Shown here piece by piece: positions 1-9,310 of a DNA stretch of 64,000 nt. Location: positions 1-64,000 of the forward strand of contig CAZCLF010000005.1 of the NCBI GenBank assembly GCA_964499485.1. Direction: 5' to 3'. Below the pieces are notes generated by a model. That model was not told the origin of the DNA. It did not search any database and saw nothing but the letters and a program-made list of their open reading frames with translations. The stretch comes from Ga0074130 sp964499485. Lineage in GTDB: Bacteria > Pseudomonadota > Gammaproteobacteria > Burkholderiales > Rhodocyclaceae. A program made the position numbers and the translations under genes. How positions within the stretch are numbered: position 1 is the stretch's first letter; each line of letters begins with the position of its first letter.

Positions 1-296
1 GTTTGTAGCCATGCAGACACAGCCTCGGCGCAACGTGGGTAGTCCGCCCAGCGCAAGATAGTGCGGGCCAAAGGTAAGGGTTCGATGTCGCCATGCTGGA
101 GCTCAAGGCTCGCCACTTCACGCACCCAATCCGCCACCAGTCGCGCAGGCGGGGAAGGGATGTTAAGCGTGCTGTGCGGCAACAGCGGGCTCACCGTGCG
201 GCGGCGCATGCCTTGCTCGCTATGGAAATGCACGATGAGCGCATCGCTCATCGTATTGAGGTCGGGTGATAGCGCGTCGGTGTTGAGTGCTTGCAT
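1..296 (-). CDS. Unrecognised protein, C-terminus outside window
   Basis: An open frame starts with ATG at 296, 17 bases after the LysR stop and on the same strand, and stays open for 98 codons to the window edge. I do not recognise the family. The visible part begins MQALNTDALSPDLNTMSDAL and is soluble in character, with no signal peptide or membrane segment. There is no clear Shine-Dalgarno sequence; a TTG lies directly before the ATG, so the true start may differ by a codon. The position right behind the regulator suggests co-transcription with it. The coding call rests mainly on the long open frame and ordinary amino acid composition. Confidence 0.5.
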   Translation of the reverse strand, partial: MQALNTDALSPDLNTMSDALIVHFHSEQGMRRRTVSPLLPHSTLNIPSPPARLVADWVREVASLELQHGDIEPLPLARTILRWADYPRCAEAVSAWLQ

Positions 297-313
297 CAAG
301 CGGGCACGAACAC

Positions 314-1339
314 TTACAGCACGCTCTCAGCGATGCTGCGTTGCTCCATGCTGTCCCGCTGCGTGGTGGTTTCTGACGGCTTACCAGCGAAGGTGCATTC
401 AGTACTGTATTCGAAGTCATCCCCGTCCTTGCCATTGAGCAGTGGGCACTGCGCAAACAACTCCGCCGCCCAATCGGTAAAGGCACGCACCTTGGCTGAG
501 AGGTGACGGTTCTGCGGATAAAGCACGGAGATCGGCAACGGCGCTGGTTTCCATTGCTTAAGAATTTCTACAAGCTCCCCATTTTCAATATGTGGGATGG
601 CCATGAAGCGCGCTGCCTGCACCAAACCGAAACCTTGCAAGGCGAGTGCCATATAACCTTCGGCGTCATTGACGGAGACCGAGCCCTTCATCTTAACCTC
701 GGTGCGTACGCCATCAATCATGTAGTCCCAATCGATCACACGGCCAGTGCGGCTGGAAAAGTAATGCACGGCCTGGTGGTTTTCTTGTAGCTCTTCAAGT
801 GTCTTGGGCTCACCAAAGCGCTCGAGATAACGTGGCGCAGCGCAGGTGATAAAGGAAAGGCTGCCAATACGGCGTGCGACCAAGGTTGAGTCAATCAGCT
901 CACCGCCCCGAATGACGCAATCAACGGCTTCCTGGACAAGATCAACAGGGCGGTCACCCATGCCAATGACCAGCTCAATATCTGGATAGCGATTACGGAA
1001 ATCACAGAGACGAGGAATCAACACCTGGCGCCCGATGGTGGATGGCACATCGATACGCAAACGCCCCTGAGGACGTTGAGCAGCATCCTTGAATGCGGCT
1101 TCGGTTTCTTCCAGCTCGGCGAGGATGCGCGCGCAGCGCTCGTAATACGCCGCCCCATCGGGGGTGAGGCTGACGCTGCGGGTAGTGCGGTTGAGCAAGC
1201 GCACTTTGAGGTGGCTTTCCAGGTTCTGGATGGTGGTGGTCACCGTCGCACGCGGGAGGCCCAGATTGTCGGCAGCGCGGCTAAAGCTGTTGGCATCGAC
1301 CACGCCCATGAACACCTGCATTGCTTGAAATCTATCCAT
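314..1339 (-). CDS. LysR-family regulator of the adjacent efflux operon (CeoR/BpeT/MexT-like)
   Basis: A LysR-type transcription factor, divergent from the lipase-like and RND genes it probably controls. Residues about 3-60 form the winged helix-turn-helix (MDRFQAMQVF start, then SFSRAADNLGLPRATVT); about 90-295 form the co-inducer domain. The start at 1339 is preferred over the ATG two codons upstream because AAAGG lies eight bases before it and family members usually begin MDRF. At 341 residues it is longer than the usual 300: about 40 polar residues follow the effector domain. The gene order LysR, lipase-like, MFP, RND, outer-membrane factor is that of ceoR-llpE-ceoAB-opcM and bpeT-llpE-bpeEF-oprC in Burkholderia, where the regulator activates efflux. 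The direction of control here is inferred. Confidence 0.9.
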   Translation of the reverse strand: MDRFQAMQVFMGVVDANSFSRAADNLGLPRATVTTTIQNLESHLKVRLLNRTTRSVSLTPDGAAYYERCARILAELEETEAAFKDAAQRPQGRLRIDVPSTIGRQVLIPRLCDFRNRYPDIELVIGMGDRPVDLVQEAVDCVIRGGELIDSTLVARRIGSLSFITCAAPRYLERFGEPKTLEELQENHQAVHYFSSRTGRVIDWDYMIDGVRTEVKMKGSVSVNDAEGYMALALQGFGLVQAARFMAIPHIENGELVEILKQWKPAPLPISVLYPQNRHLSAKVRAFTDWAAELFAQCPLLNGKDGDDFEYSTECTFAGKPSETTTQRDSMEQRSIAESVL

Positions 1340-1545
1340 TTTCATTACCTTTCATATACTTAACAATGCAGACTGGCAGCCAGACTGGGGCTCTCTACTG
1401 ACATGACGGTGTCAACATACCTGATTTATTGTTCGCCCATACAGAACAGTGTTAACGAAATTTAGGTATTTATCTCTTGAAAAGCAACACCCAAAATGCA
1501 GTCATCCCGAAACCGCTTTCCATTTTGAGTGCATTACCACCCCCG
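1340..1545. other. Divergent intergenic region, LysR / efflux operon
   Basis: About 200 bases between the divergent starts. It must hold the promoters of both the regulator and the efflux operon and the LysR binding site. I see no single T-N11-A palindrome that stands out, so no operator is called. AT-rich stretches lie near both ends. Confidence 0.4.
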
Positions 1546-2397
1546 ATGACTACGTTGAATGACCCCGTGACCGCCTTCCTTCGCCCGCTGCAAGCCAGCG
1601 CGCATGCCGTGCGCGTGGAGAACCACATGGTCAACGGTTTTATCGACCGCATCGTGACGCGCCTGTATCGCCCAACGGCAGAGACGGGTGTGTTGCCTGT
1701 GGTGCTGTATTTCCACGGCGGTGGTTTTGTTGGCGGTTCGCTGGACGATGCGGATTTTGCGGCGCGTTATTTGGCCGAACACGCCCGCGCAGCCGTGCTG
1801 TCTGTCGGCTATTCGCTGGCACCCGCCCGCCCTTTCCCGGCCGCCCCAGAAGATGCCTATGCGGCGGCACGCTGGTTGAGCACCAACGCTGCCAGCTTGA
1901 ACATTGATGCCACGCGCATGGCCACTGCCGGTGATGATGCTGGCGGCAACCTGGCCACGACGCTGACGCTCATTGCGCGCGACCGTAACGGCCCAGCGCT
2001 GAGTGCACAGGTATTGATCGGTCCCATGCTCGACCCAAGCATGACGAAGATGGGCGATGCCGAGCGGCTGGGCTCTGATATCAAGCCGCAAACCTGCGCC
2101 AATTGTTATGCACAGTACCTGCATAGCCCGTTTGAACGCCTACATCCGTATGCCTCGCCGCTCGAATCGCGGCGACTGGCGGGCTTGCCTTCCGCACTGA
2201 TCCTGACGGCGGAATCTGATGTTTTGCACAAAGAAGCTGAGCACTACGCCAGCGCGTTGATTGCTGCGGGTGTTGCCACCCAGATCACACGCTTCGCAGT
2301 GAAACATGCCCAACTCCCCGAACACGTGCCGCTGCTGGCGGAAGCTGCGGACTTTTTAAAACGTCACCTCCATCCGCCACGTACGTCGCAGACCTGA
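1546..2397 (+). CDS. llpE: Lipase-like alpha/beta hydrolase (LlpE-like) with Asp at the nucleophile position
   Basis: Alpha/beta hydrolase of the hormone-sensitive-lipase type, 283 residues from ATG 1546; TTG codons upstream (1477) are open but less likely. The oxyanion motif HGGG is at residues 57-60. The nucleophile elbow, normally GDSAGG, reads GDDAGG, so the catalytic Ser is Asp131; the putative acid Asp225 (ESDVL) and His254 (VKHAQ) are present. As an esterase it may therefore be inactive or use an Asp nucleophile, as epoxide hydrolases and haloalkane dehalogenases do. It is first in the efflux operon and matches llpE, the lipase-like gene of the ceo/bpe operons, whose job is unclear. 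The symbol is assigned by context and family. Confidence 0.8.
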   Translation: MTTLNDPVTAFLRPLQASAHAVRVENHMVNGFIDRIVTRLYRPTAETGVLPVVLYFHGGGFVGGSLDDADFAARYLAEHARAAVLSVGYSLAPARPFPAAPEDAYAAARWLSTNAASLNIDATRMATAGDDAGGNLATTLTLIARDRNGPALSAQVLIGPMLDPSMTKMGDAERLGSDIKPQTCANCYAQYLHSPFERLHPYASPLESRRLAGLPSALILTAESDVLHKEAEHYASALIAAGVATQITRFAVKHAQLPEHVPLLAEAADFLKRHLHPPRTSQT

Positions 2398-2453
2398 CCG
2401 CAACACTCGCTAACCGATTTCAAATTTTTAAATTCGTGCAAAGGAATACACCC

Positions 2454-3644
2454 ATGAACCTCCCAAACCTGAAGCTCACACAGAAACGCAATGCCGTGTC
2501 GCTGGCCGTCGCCGGCGTACTGGTGGTTACCGCCTGCGCTTGGGGCATCTATGGCAGCAATGAAGCACAAGCCAATGCGCCTGCCGCCAGCCAAGCTGTA
2601 CCAGTCGAAGTGGCTGAAGTGGTGAGCCGCAAGATTACTGACTGGAGCAACTTCTCTGGCCGCTTGGAAGCGGTTGACCGTGTAGAAATTCGTCCGCAGG
2701 TATCGGGCGTGCTAACCGCTGTCCATTTCAAGGATGGCGCGCTCGTAAAGAAGGGCGATGTGCTGTTCACCATCGACCAGCGCCCGTATGCGGCTGAAGT
2801 GTTTGCTGCAGAAGCCCGCGCAGATTACACCGCATCGGATCTGGCACGCGGCGAACGCCTGTTGGCCGAGAACGCCATTGCCAAGCGTGACTTTGAAGAA
2901 AAGAAGAACGCTGCCAAGTCGGCCGAGGCCGCGCTACGTATCGCCAAGCTGAATCTTGAATACTCGCAAGTGCGTGCGCCGATCGATGGCCGCATGTCGC
3001 GTGCCGAAGTGACGGTGGGCAACCTGGTCACGGCGAATAGCCCGACTCCACTGACCACGCTGGTGTCGTCGGACAAGATTTACGCGAGCTTTGATGTGGA
3101 TGAGCAAACCTTCCTCAAGTACATCAATCCCGCTCGCGCAGGCAAAGGTCCGGCATTACCTGTGCAGCTAGGTCTGGCCAATGAAAGCAGCTTCTCACGC
3201 GAGGGCAGTATCCATTCGATCGACAACCGTCTCGACACCAGCTCCGGCACGATTCGTGTGCGTGCGTTGTTCGACAACAAGGATGGTCAGCTCGTCCCCG
3301 GTCTGTACGCCCGCCTGCGTTTGGGTGGTGGACAAGAACGTGAAGCCATCCTGATTGCGGAACGCGCCGTGGGCACCGACCAGTCCAAGCGCTTTGTACT
3401 GGTAGTGGGCAAGGACAACAACACGGCTTACCGCGAAGTGAAGACCGGTGCCACGCAAGACGGCCTGATCATCATCGAATCTGGCTTGCAGTCGGGTGAA
3501 CGCATTGTGGTGAACGGCTTGCAGCGCGTACATCCGGGCGCACCGGTAGCGCCGCAGATCGTGGACATGAAGACGGGCAAGGCCACTGATGCGGCACCTG
3601 CCACACCGGCCGCCGCCGCGCCCCATGACAAGAAGGTCGGCTAA
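2454..3644 (+). CDS. RND efflux periplasmic adaptor (MexE/CeoA/BpeE-like)
   Basis: Membrane fusion protein linking the inner-membrane RND pump to the outer-membrane channel. ATG 2454 follows AAAGGAA by seven bases; an upstream in-frame GTG is rejected. The N-terminal 28 residues form a hydrophobic export signal ending VVTAC, which fits a lipobox with Cys28. Then come the beta-barrel and lipoyl segments (VDRVEIRPQVSGVL, VHFKDGALVKKGDVLFTID), a helical hairpin (about 100-160) and the second lipoyl half (LEYSQVRAPIDGRMS). The 396 residues are normal for the family. The C-terminal 30 residues are Ala/Pro-rich. The RND gene begins 26 bases downstream. Expected substrates by homology are chloramphenicol, trimethoprim and fluoroquinolones; that specificity is inferred. 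Confidence 0.95.
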   Translation: MNLPNLKLTQKRNAVSLAVAGVLVVTACAWGIYGSNEAQANAPAASQAVPVEVAEVVSRKITDWSNFSGRLEAVDRVEIRPQVSGVLTAVHFKDGALVKKGDVLFTIDQRPYAAEVFAAEARADYTASDLARGERLLAENAIAKRDFEEKKNAAKSAEAALRIAKLNLEYSQVRAPIDGRMSRAEVTVGNLVTANSPTPLTTLVSSDKIYASFDVDEQTFLKYINPARAGKGPALPVQLGLANESSFSREGSIHSIDNRLDTSSGTIRVRALFDNKDGQLVPGLYARLRLGGGQEREAILIAERAVGTDQSKRFVLVVGKDNNTAYREVKTGATQDGLIIIESGLQSGERIVVNGLQRVHPGAPVAPQIVDMKTGKATDAAPATPAAAAPHDKKVG

Positions 3645-3670
3645 TCCCGCCGCCTCGACAGAGAACTCAC

Positions 3671-6600
3671 ATGAATATTTCTAAATTTTTCATCGACCGG
3701 CCGATCTTTGCCGGCGTGCTATCGGTCGTCCTTGTATTGGCCGGTGCATTGGCCATGTTCAAGTTGCCGATTTCCGAATACCCGGAAGTCGTACCGCCTT
3801 CAGTGGTGGTGCGCGCGCAGTATCCGGGCGCTAACCCCAAGGTGATTGCTGAGGCAGTGGCTGCACCGCTGGAAGAGTCGATCAATGGCGTAGAGAACAT
3901 GCTCTACATGCAGTCGCAAGCCAATAGCGACGGCAACCTCGCCGTGACCGTGCACTTCCAACTGGGCATGGATCCAGACAAGGCACAGCAGCTGGTGCAA
4001 AACCGGGTCTCGCAAGCGCTGCCGCGCCTGCCTGAGGATGTGCAACGTATTGGTGTGACCACGCTGAAATCAACGCCTGCGCTGACCATGGTGGTGCACA
4101 TCACCTCGCCAGACAATCGCTACGACACCACGTACCTGCGTAACTTTGCCGTGCTTAACGTTAAGGACAAGCTGGCACGTATTAAGGGGGTGGGTGAAGT
4201 CGGTCTGTTTGGGGGTGGTAACTACGCCATGCGGATCTGGTTGGACCCCACCAAAGTGGCGCAGCGTGGCCTAACCGCGAGTGATGTGGTGCGTTCGATT
4301 CGCGAACAGAACATTCAAGTCGCGGCCGGCACGATTGGCGCCTCACCCAGTGGCCCCAATGCGCCCTTGCAGTTGAATGTGAATGCCCAAGGTCGTCTGA
4401 AGACAGAAGCTGAGTTCGCCGAGATCATTCTGAAGAGCTCGCCCACGGGTGGCATTACCCGTCTGGGCGATGTAGCGCGCATTGAGCTTGATGCCGCTGA
4501 ATATGGTCTGCGCTCGCTGCTGGATAACAAGCCTGCAGCGGCGATCCCAATCTTCCAATCACCGGGCGCGAATGCGCTCGACATCTCCACCCAAGTCCGC
4601 GAAACCATGGCCGAGCTGGCCAAGGAATTCCCGGAATCGGTGAGCTACAGCATCGTGTACGACCCGACGCAGTTTGTGCGCGCCTCCATCAAGGCAGTGG
4701 TGCACACCCTGCTCGAGGCGATTGCACTGGTGGTGCTGGTGGTGATCATCTTCCTGCAAACCTGGCGTGCCTCGATCATCCCGCTGCTGGCCGTACCCGT
4801 GTCGATCATCGGGACGTTCTCGCTGATGCTGGGCTTTGGTTACTCAATCAACGCGTTGTCGCTGTTCGGCATGGTGCTGGCCATCGGTATCGTGGTGGAT
4901 GACGCCATCGTGGTGGTGGAAAACGTCGAGCGGAATATTGAAGCGGGCTTATCGCCGCGCGACGCAACGTATCGCGCTATGCGTGAAGTGTCGGGCCCGA
5001 TTATCGCCATTGCGCTGACGCTGGTTGCTGTGTTCGTACCGCTGGCTTTCATGACCGGCTTGACCGGCCAGTTCTACAAGCAGTTCGCTATGACTATCGC
5101 CATCTCGACGGTGATCTCGGCCTTCAACTCGCTGACTTTGTCGCCCGCACTCGCGGCCATGCTGCTCAAGGGGCACGATGAACCGAAGGATTGGCTGACG
5201 CGCCAGATGGATAAGTATCTGGGTGGCTTCTTCGCGGTTTTCAATCGTTTCTTCAATCGCTCGTCCGAGAAATACGGCAATGGCGTGACGACCGTGATTT
5301 CGCACAAGTCGAAGTCCATGGGCGTGTATGTCGTTTTGCTTGCCGCCACCGTCGGTATTTCGATGCTGGTGCCCGGTGGCTTTGTGCCGGCACAAGACAA
5401 GCAATACCTGATCGGTTTTACGCAACTACCGAACGGTGCCTCGTTGGACCGCACGGAAGAAGTGATCCGCAAGATGGGCGACATTGCCCTCAAGCAACCG
5501 GGGGTTGAATCCGCAGTGGCTTTCCCGGGTCTTTCGATCAACGGCTTCACCAATAGCTCCAGCGCCGGCATTGTGTTTGTAACGCTGAAGCCTTTTGAAG
5601 AGCGTCGTGATCCGTCCCTGTCAGCAGGTGCGATTGCGGGTGCGCTGAACCAGAAGTTCTTTGGCATTCAAGAAGCCTTCATGGCCATCTTCCCACCCCC
5701 GCCAGTGATGGGCTTGGGTACCGTGGGTGGTTTCAAGATGCAGCTGGAAGACACCGGTGCGGTGGGCTATGCCGAGCTTGATAAGGCGGCCAAGGCTTTC
5801 ATGGCAGCAGCGAGCAAGGCGCCTGAACTCGGCCCGATGTTCTCTAGCTATGAGATCAACGTGCCACAACTGGATGTCGATCTGGATCGCGTGAAGGCCA
5901 AGCAACAAGGCGTGGCGATCACCGATGTGTTCGACACCATGCAGATTTATCTGGGCTCGCTCTACATCAATGACTTCAACCGCTTTGGCCGTGTGTATCA
6001 GGTACGTGCACAAGCCGATGCACCGTTTCGTGCGCATGCCGAAGATATTGGTGCTCTGAAGACCCGTAATGCTGCAGGCGAAATGGTGCCGCTGTCGTCG
6101 CTCGTCACCGTATCGCAATCGTTCGGTCCGGAAATGGTGGTGCGCTACAACGGCTTTACCGCTGCCGACATCAATGGTGGCCCAGCACCGGGGTATTCGT
6201 CCTCACAGGCAGAGGCAGCGGCTGAGCGGATTGCCGATGAAGTATTGCCGCCGGGTGTGAAGTTTGAATGGACCGACCTGACCTACCAGAAGATCATCGC
6301 CGGCAACGCAGGTATCTGGGTGTTCCCGATCAGCGTGCTTCTGGTGTTCCTGGTGCTGGCCGCGCAATACGAGAGCCTGACCTTGCCGCTGGCGGTGATT
6401 CTGATCGTACCGATGAGCATTCTGGCTGCGCTCGCGGGTGTATTCCTCACGGGTGGGGATAACAACATCTTCACGCAGATCGGCTTAATGGTCTTGGTCG
6501 GGCTCGCGTGTAAGAATGCCATCCTGATTGTCGAATTTGCCCGCGAGCTTGAAATCCTCGGCGCCACCCCTTTGCGTGCTGCGATTGATGCTAGCCGCTT

Positions 6601-6877
6601 GCGTCTGCGTCCGATTCTGATGACCTCGATCGCTTTCATCATGGGCGTGATCCCACTGGTGCTGTCATCCGGTCCTGGCTCTGAAATGCGTCAAGCGATG
6701 GGGATCGCCGTGTTCTTCGGCATGATCGGTGTGACTTTCTTTGGCCTCTTCCTGACACCCGTGTTCTATGTGCTGCTTCGCAAACTCAGTGGCTCGCGCA
6801 AGTTGCACTCAGCAGCCCATCACGATGCACCGCTGACGCCGGCAAATGTTGCCAGCCACCATGCGGGCTTGGAGTAA
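3671..6877 (+). CDS. RND multidrug efflux inner-membrane transporter (MexF/CeoB/BpeF-like)
   Basis: Proton-driven HAE1-family drug exporter, 1068 residues, full length. The N-terminus (FFIDRPIFAGVLS) and the motifs LPISEYPEVVPP and PGANPKVIAEAVA are typical of MexF. Proton-relay Asp410-Asp411 sit in transmembrane helix 4 (GIVVDDAIVVVEN). Two large periplasmic loops are present, and the second transmembrane bundle includes LACKNAILIVEFA. The close similarity to MexF rather than AcrB/MexB points to the chloramphenicol/trimethoprim/quinolone subgroup. It is third gene of the operon, and the outer-membrane factor starts three bases after its stop. The C-terminus is His/Ala-rich, which is common. 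Confidence 0.97.
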   Translation: MNISKFFIDRPIFAGVLSVVLVLAGALAMFKLPISEYPEVVPPSVVVRAQYPGANPKVIAEAVAAPLEESINGVENMLYMQSQANSDGNLAVTVHFQLGMDPDKAQQLVQNRVSQALPRLPEDVQRIGVTTLKSTPALTMVVHITSPDNRYDTTYLRNFAVLNVKDKLARIKGVGEVGLFGGGNYAMRIWLDPTKVAQRGLTASDVVRSIREQNIQVAAGTIGASPSGPNAPLQLNVNAQGRLKTEAEFAEIILKSSPTGGITRLGDVARIELDAAEYGLRSLLDNKPAAAIPIFQSPGANALDISTQVRETMAELAKEFPESVSYSIVYDPTQFVRASIKAVVHTLLEAIALVVLVVIIFLQTWRASIIPLLAVPVSIIGTFSLMLGFGYSINALSLFGMVLAIGIVVDDAIVVVENVERNIEAGLSPRDATYRAMREVSGPIIAIALTLVAVFVPLAFMTGLTGQFYKQFAMTIAISTVISAFNSLTLSPALAAMLLKGHDEPKDWLTRQMDKYLGGFFAVFNRFFNRSSEKYGNGVTTVISHKSKSMGVYVVLLAATVGISMLVPGGFVPAQDKQYLIGFTQLPNGASLDRTEEVIRKMGDIALKQPGVESAVAFPGLSINGFTNSSSAGIVFVTLKPFEERRDPSLSAGAIAGALNQKFFGIQEAFMAIFPPPPVMGLGTVGGFKMQLEDTGAVGYAELDKAAKAFMAAASKAPELGPMFSSYEINVPQLDVDLDRVKAKQQGVAITDVFDTMQIYLGSLYINDFNRFGRVYQVRAQADAPFRAHAEDIGALKTRNAAGEMVPLSSLVTVSQSFGPEMVVRYNGFTAADINGGPAPGYSSSQAEAAAERIADEVLPPGVKFEWTDLTYQKIIAGNAGIWVFPISVLLVFLVLAAQYESLTLPLAVILIVPMSILAALAGVFLTGGDNNIFTQIGLMVLVGLACKNAILIVEFARELEILGATPLRAAIDASRLRLRPILMTSIAFIMGVIPLVLSSGPGSEMRQAMGIAVFFGMIGVTFFGLFLTPVFYVLLRKLSGSRKLHSAAHHDAPLTPANVASHHAGLE

Positions 6878-6880
6878 ATC

Positions 6881-8440
6881 ATGACTACATATAAATCATC
6901 ACTCGGTACCGCGACCGGTCTGCTGGCATCGCTGCTGATCTTGGCAGGTTGTTCAGTCGCCCCTGTTTATCAGCGTCCTGATGTGGCCACCCCTACGGCT
7001 TTCAAGGAAGCACCTACGAACGCCGCAGCCCCCGAGGCCAAGCCTGCAGCCGGCGAGTGGAAAGCCGCACAGCCTGCAGAAGAAGTTGCGCGGGGTGAAT
7101 GGTGGAAGGTGTTCAATGACGACACGCTGAACCAACTGCAAATTGAAGCATTGGTCGCGAATCAGGATTTGAAGGCCGCTGCCGCACGCTTGAGCCAAGC
7201 CCGTGCTTTGGAGCAAAGCGCACGCGCCAGCCTGTTTCCCCAAGTCGGCCTCGGCTTTGGTCCAACGCGTCAATTGCCATCGCCCGCCTCCAAAGGCTTA
7301 CCTCCTAATGCGGATACCAGCCCAGTGACGCTGTGGCGTGGCCAAGCGACGATTGCATATGAGGCGGATCTATTCGGTCGCGTCAGTACAGTCGCCGATG
7401 CCGCACGCTTTGATGCGCAACGGAATGCAGCGTTGTTCCAATCCACCCTGCTGGCACTCCAGGCCGATGTGGCGCAAGCGTATTTCCTAATCCGCGAGCT
7501 GGATGCTACGCAAGCTTTGTATGCCAACACCGTGCGTCTGCGCGGCGAAACGCTGAATCTGTTCCAACGCCGCTTTGATGCGGGCGACATTAGCGAGCTT
7601 GAGCTGGCCCGTGCGCGGACCGAATTGGCCTCGGCCCAATCTGAATCGCTGGGCATTGCACGGCAACGCGCTGTTGCTGAACATGCACTGGCGATTTTGC
7701 TGGGCAAGGCGCCGGCCGACTTTAGCTTCCCGCCGCTCCCGCTAACCCGTCTGACCTTGAGCGTCCCCGCCGGGCTGCCATCTGACCTGCTCGAACGCCG
7801 TCCAGATATTGCGGCAGCAGAACGCGCCATGGCCGCTGCCAATGCGCGTATCGGTGCGGCCAAGTCGGCTTACTTCCCACGTCTCAATCTGACCGGTTCG
7901 TTAGGCTATGAGTCGAATGATCTTGGCGACCTGTTCAAGAACGCCAGCCGCACGTTTGTGTTCGGTCCGCTCGTTGGCGGTTTGCTGACACTGCCGATCT
8001 TTGATGGCGGCGCCCGCGCTGCTGGCGTGGATCGTGCCAATGCAGCCTATGAAGAGGACGTAGCCAACTACCGCGCCACCGTATTGCGTGCCTTCAAGGA
8101 GGTGGAAGATAACCTCGCTAACCTGCGCCTGCTCGATGAGCAGAACAAGGCACAAGACAGCGCGGTAACGTCGGCCAATCGGGCGGCACGAATTTCGGCC
8201 ATTCAATACCGTGAAGGTGCACTGAGCTATCTTGGCGTCCTCGATGCGGATCGCAGTGCCCTGCAACAACAACGCACAGCCGTGCAATTGGATGGTGAGC
8301 GCGCCCGTGCGCTGGTGAACCTGATTCGTGCCTTGGGTGGTGGTTGGCAGGAACATTCCGCCACTGCCGCGGTCTCTACAGTATCGGCCTCAACACAAAC
8401 AACCGCACTGAAGGCGAACGACGCCCCCGCGGCGAAGTAA
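6881..8440 (+). CDS. RND efflux outer-membrane lipoprotein (OprN/OpcM/OprC-like)
   Basis: TolC-like channel of the NodT lineage, 519 residues. The signal peptide ends in a lipobox (LILAGC, Cys24), so the protein is a lipidated outer-membrane factor. Two repeated OEP domains follow, with the conserved segments GEWWKVFNDDTL, YEADLFGRVS, ERRPDIAAAERAM and YFPRLNLTGSLGYES. It starts immediately after the RND gene and completes the tripartite pump. A low-complexity Thr/Ser/Ala tail (about 490-519) is not conserved in the family. No terminator is evident before the SDR gene 69 bases on, so read-through is likely. Confidence 0.95.
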   Translation: MTTYKSSLGTATGLLASLLILAGCSVAPVYQRPDVATPTAFKEAPTNAAAPEAKPAAGEWKAAQPAEEVARGEWWKVFNDDTLNQLQIEALVANQDLKAAAARLSQARALEQSARASLFPQVGLGFGPTRQLPSPASKGLPPNADTSPVTLWRGQATIAYEADLFGRVSTVADAARFDAQRNAALFQSTLLALQADVAQAYFLIRELDATQALYANTVRLRGETLNLFQRRFDAGDISELELARARTELASAQSESLGIARQRAVAEHALAILLGKAPADFSFPPLPLTRLTLSVPAGLPSDLLERRPDIAAAERAMAAANARIGAAKSAYFPRLNLTGSLGYESNDLGDLFKNASRTFVFGPLVGGLLTLPIFDGGARAAGVDRANAAYEEDVANYRATVLRAFKEVEDNLANLRLLDEQNKAQDSAVTSANRAARISAIQYREGALSYLGVLDADRSALQQQRTAVQLDGERARALVNLIRALGGGWQEHSATAAVSTVSASTQTTALKANDAPAAK

Positions 8441-8509
8441 TCCGTTTTATCGCCCGCACCGCACTCTCCCTTGCGGTCGGTGTGGGATTTTTATTCGAAA
8501 GGAAGCATC

Positions 8510-9247
8510 ATGAGTGCAAACACCAAAGTGGCATTTATCACGGGTGGTAATCGTGGCCTAGGCTTGGAAACCGCACGCGGTTTGGGCAAGCTCGGCATCA
8601 CGGTAGTAATCGGTGTGCGCGATCTGGCTAAAGGTGACGCCGCTGTTCAGACCCTGAAGCAGGAAGGTGTCGTTGCTGAAGCGGTTGTTTTTGATGCGCT
8701 GAATCAAAGCACCCATCAGGGCGTGTACAAAGTGTTGGAACGTAAATACGGCAAGCTGGATATTTTGGTGAATAACGCCGGCGTATCGCTGACACCGTTC
8801 TTTGGTAACAACAGCAGCACCGTGTCGCAAGACATTTTGAAGCAAACTTTTGATGTGAATTTCTTTTCCGTCATTGCCCTTACTCAAGCGCTGTTGCCGC
8901 TGATCAAGAAAGCGCCGGCTGGACGCATCGTTAATTTGTCCAGCATCCTTGGTTCGCTTGGCGTCCATCAGCTGCCGGACTCGCCGATTGCTGCCGCCAA
9001 AGAGCTCGCGTACAACGCCTCCAAGACCGCACTCAACGCGTTCACTGTGCACCTGGCCGACGAACTGAAGGGCACCCCCATTAAGGTCAACTCAGCTCAC
9101 CCCGGCTGGGTCAAGACCGATATGGGCGGAGCCGAAGCCCCCATGGAAGTCAGCGAAGGCGGCAAGACCAGCGTGCAACTCGCTACACTGCCTGCTGACG
9201 GCCCAACCGGCGGCTTCTTTCACTTAGGTGATGTACTGCCTTGGTAA
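8510..9247 (+). CDS. Short-chain dehydrogenase/reductase (carbonyl-reductase type)
   Basis: NAD(P)H-dependent oxidoreductase, 245 residues. ATG 8510 follows GAAAGGA by six bases. The Rossmann glycine motif TGGNRGLG is at residues 11-18, NNAG at 88-91, the catalytic Ser at about 144-145 (NLSSI), and the Tyr168-x3-Lys172 pair (YNASK). The insertion before the active Tyr resembles eukaryotic-type carbonyl reductases. The substrate is unknown. The position behind an RND pump recalls mexEF-oprN regulons, in which oxidoreductases clear electrophiles, so it may detoxify a carbonyl compound. It is probably co-transcribed with the efflux genes. Confidence 0.88.
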   Translation: MSANTKVAFITGGNRGLGLETARGLGKLGITVVIGVRDLAKGDAAVQTLKQEGVVAEAVVFDALNQSTHQGVYKVLERKYGKLDILVNNAGVSLTPFFGNNSSTVSQDILKQTFDVNFFSVIALTQALLPLIKKAPAGRIVNLSSILGSLGVHQLPDSPIAAAKELAYNASKTALNAFTVHLADELKGTPIKVNSAHPGWVKTDMGGAEAPMEVSEGGKTSVQLATLPADGPTGGFFHLGDVLPW

Positions 9248-9310
9248 CTCTTTTCCATACCCGCTGATTCAGGCGTGGCGTGTGTAGTTTTGATTCCATG
9301 GAGATAACTG

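Noticed and set aside
1477..1545. Upstream TTG start for the lipase-like gene
   Set aside because: The added 23 residues are not typical of the family and a normal ATG lies at 1546.
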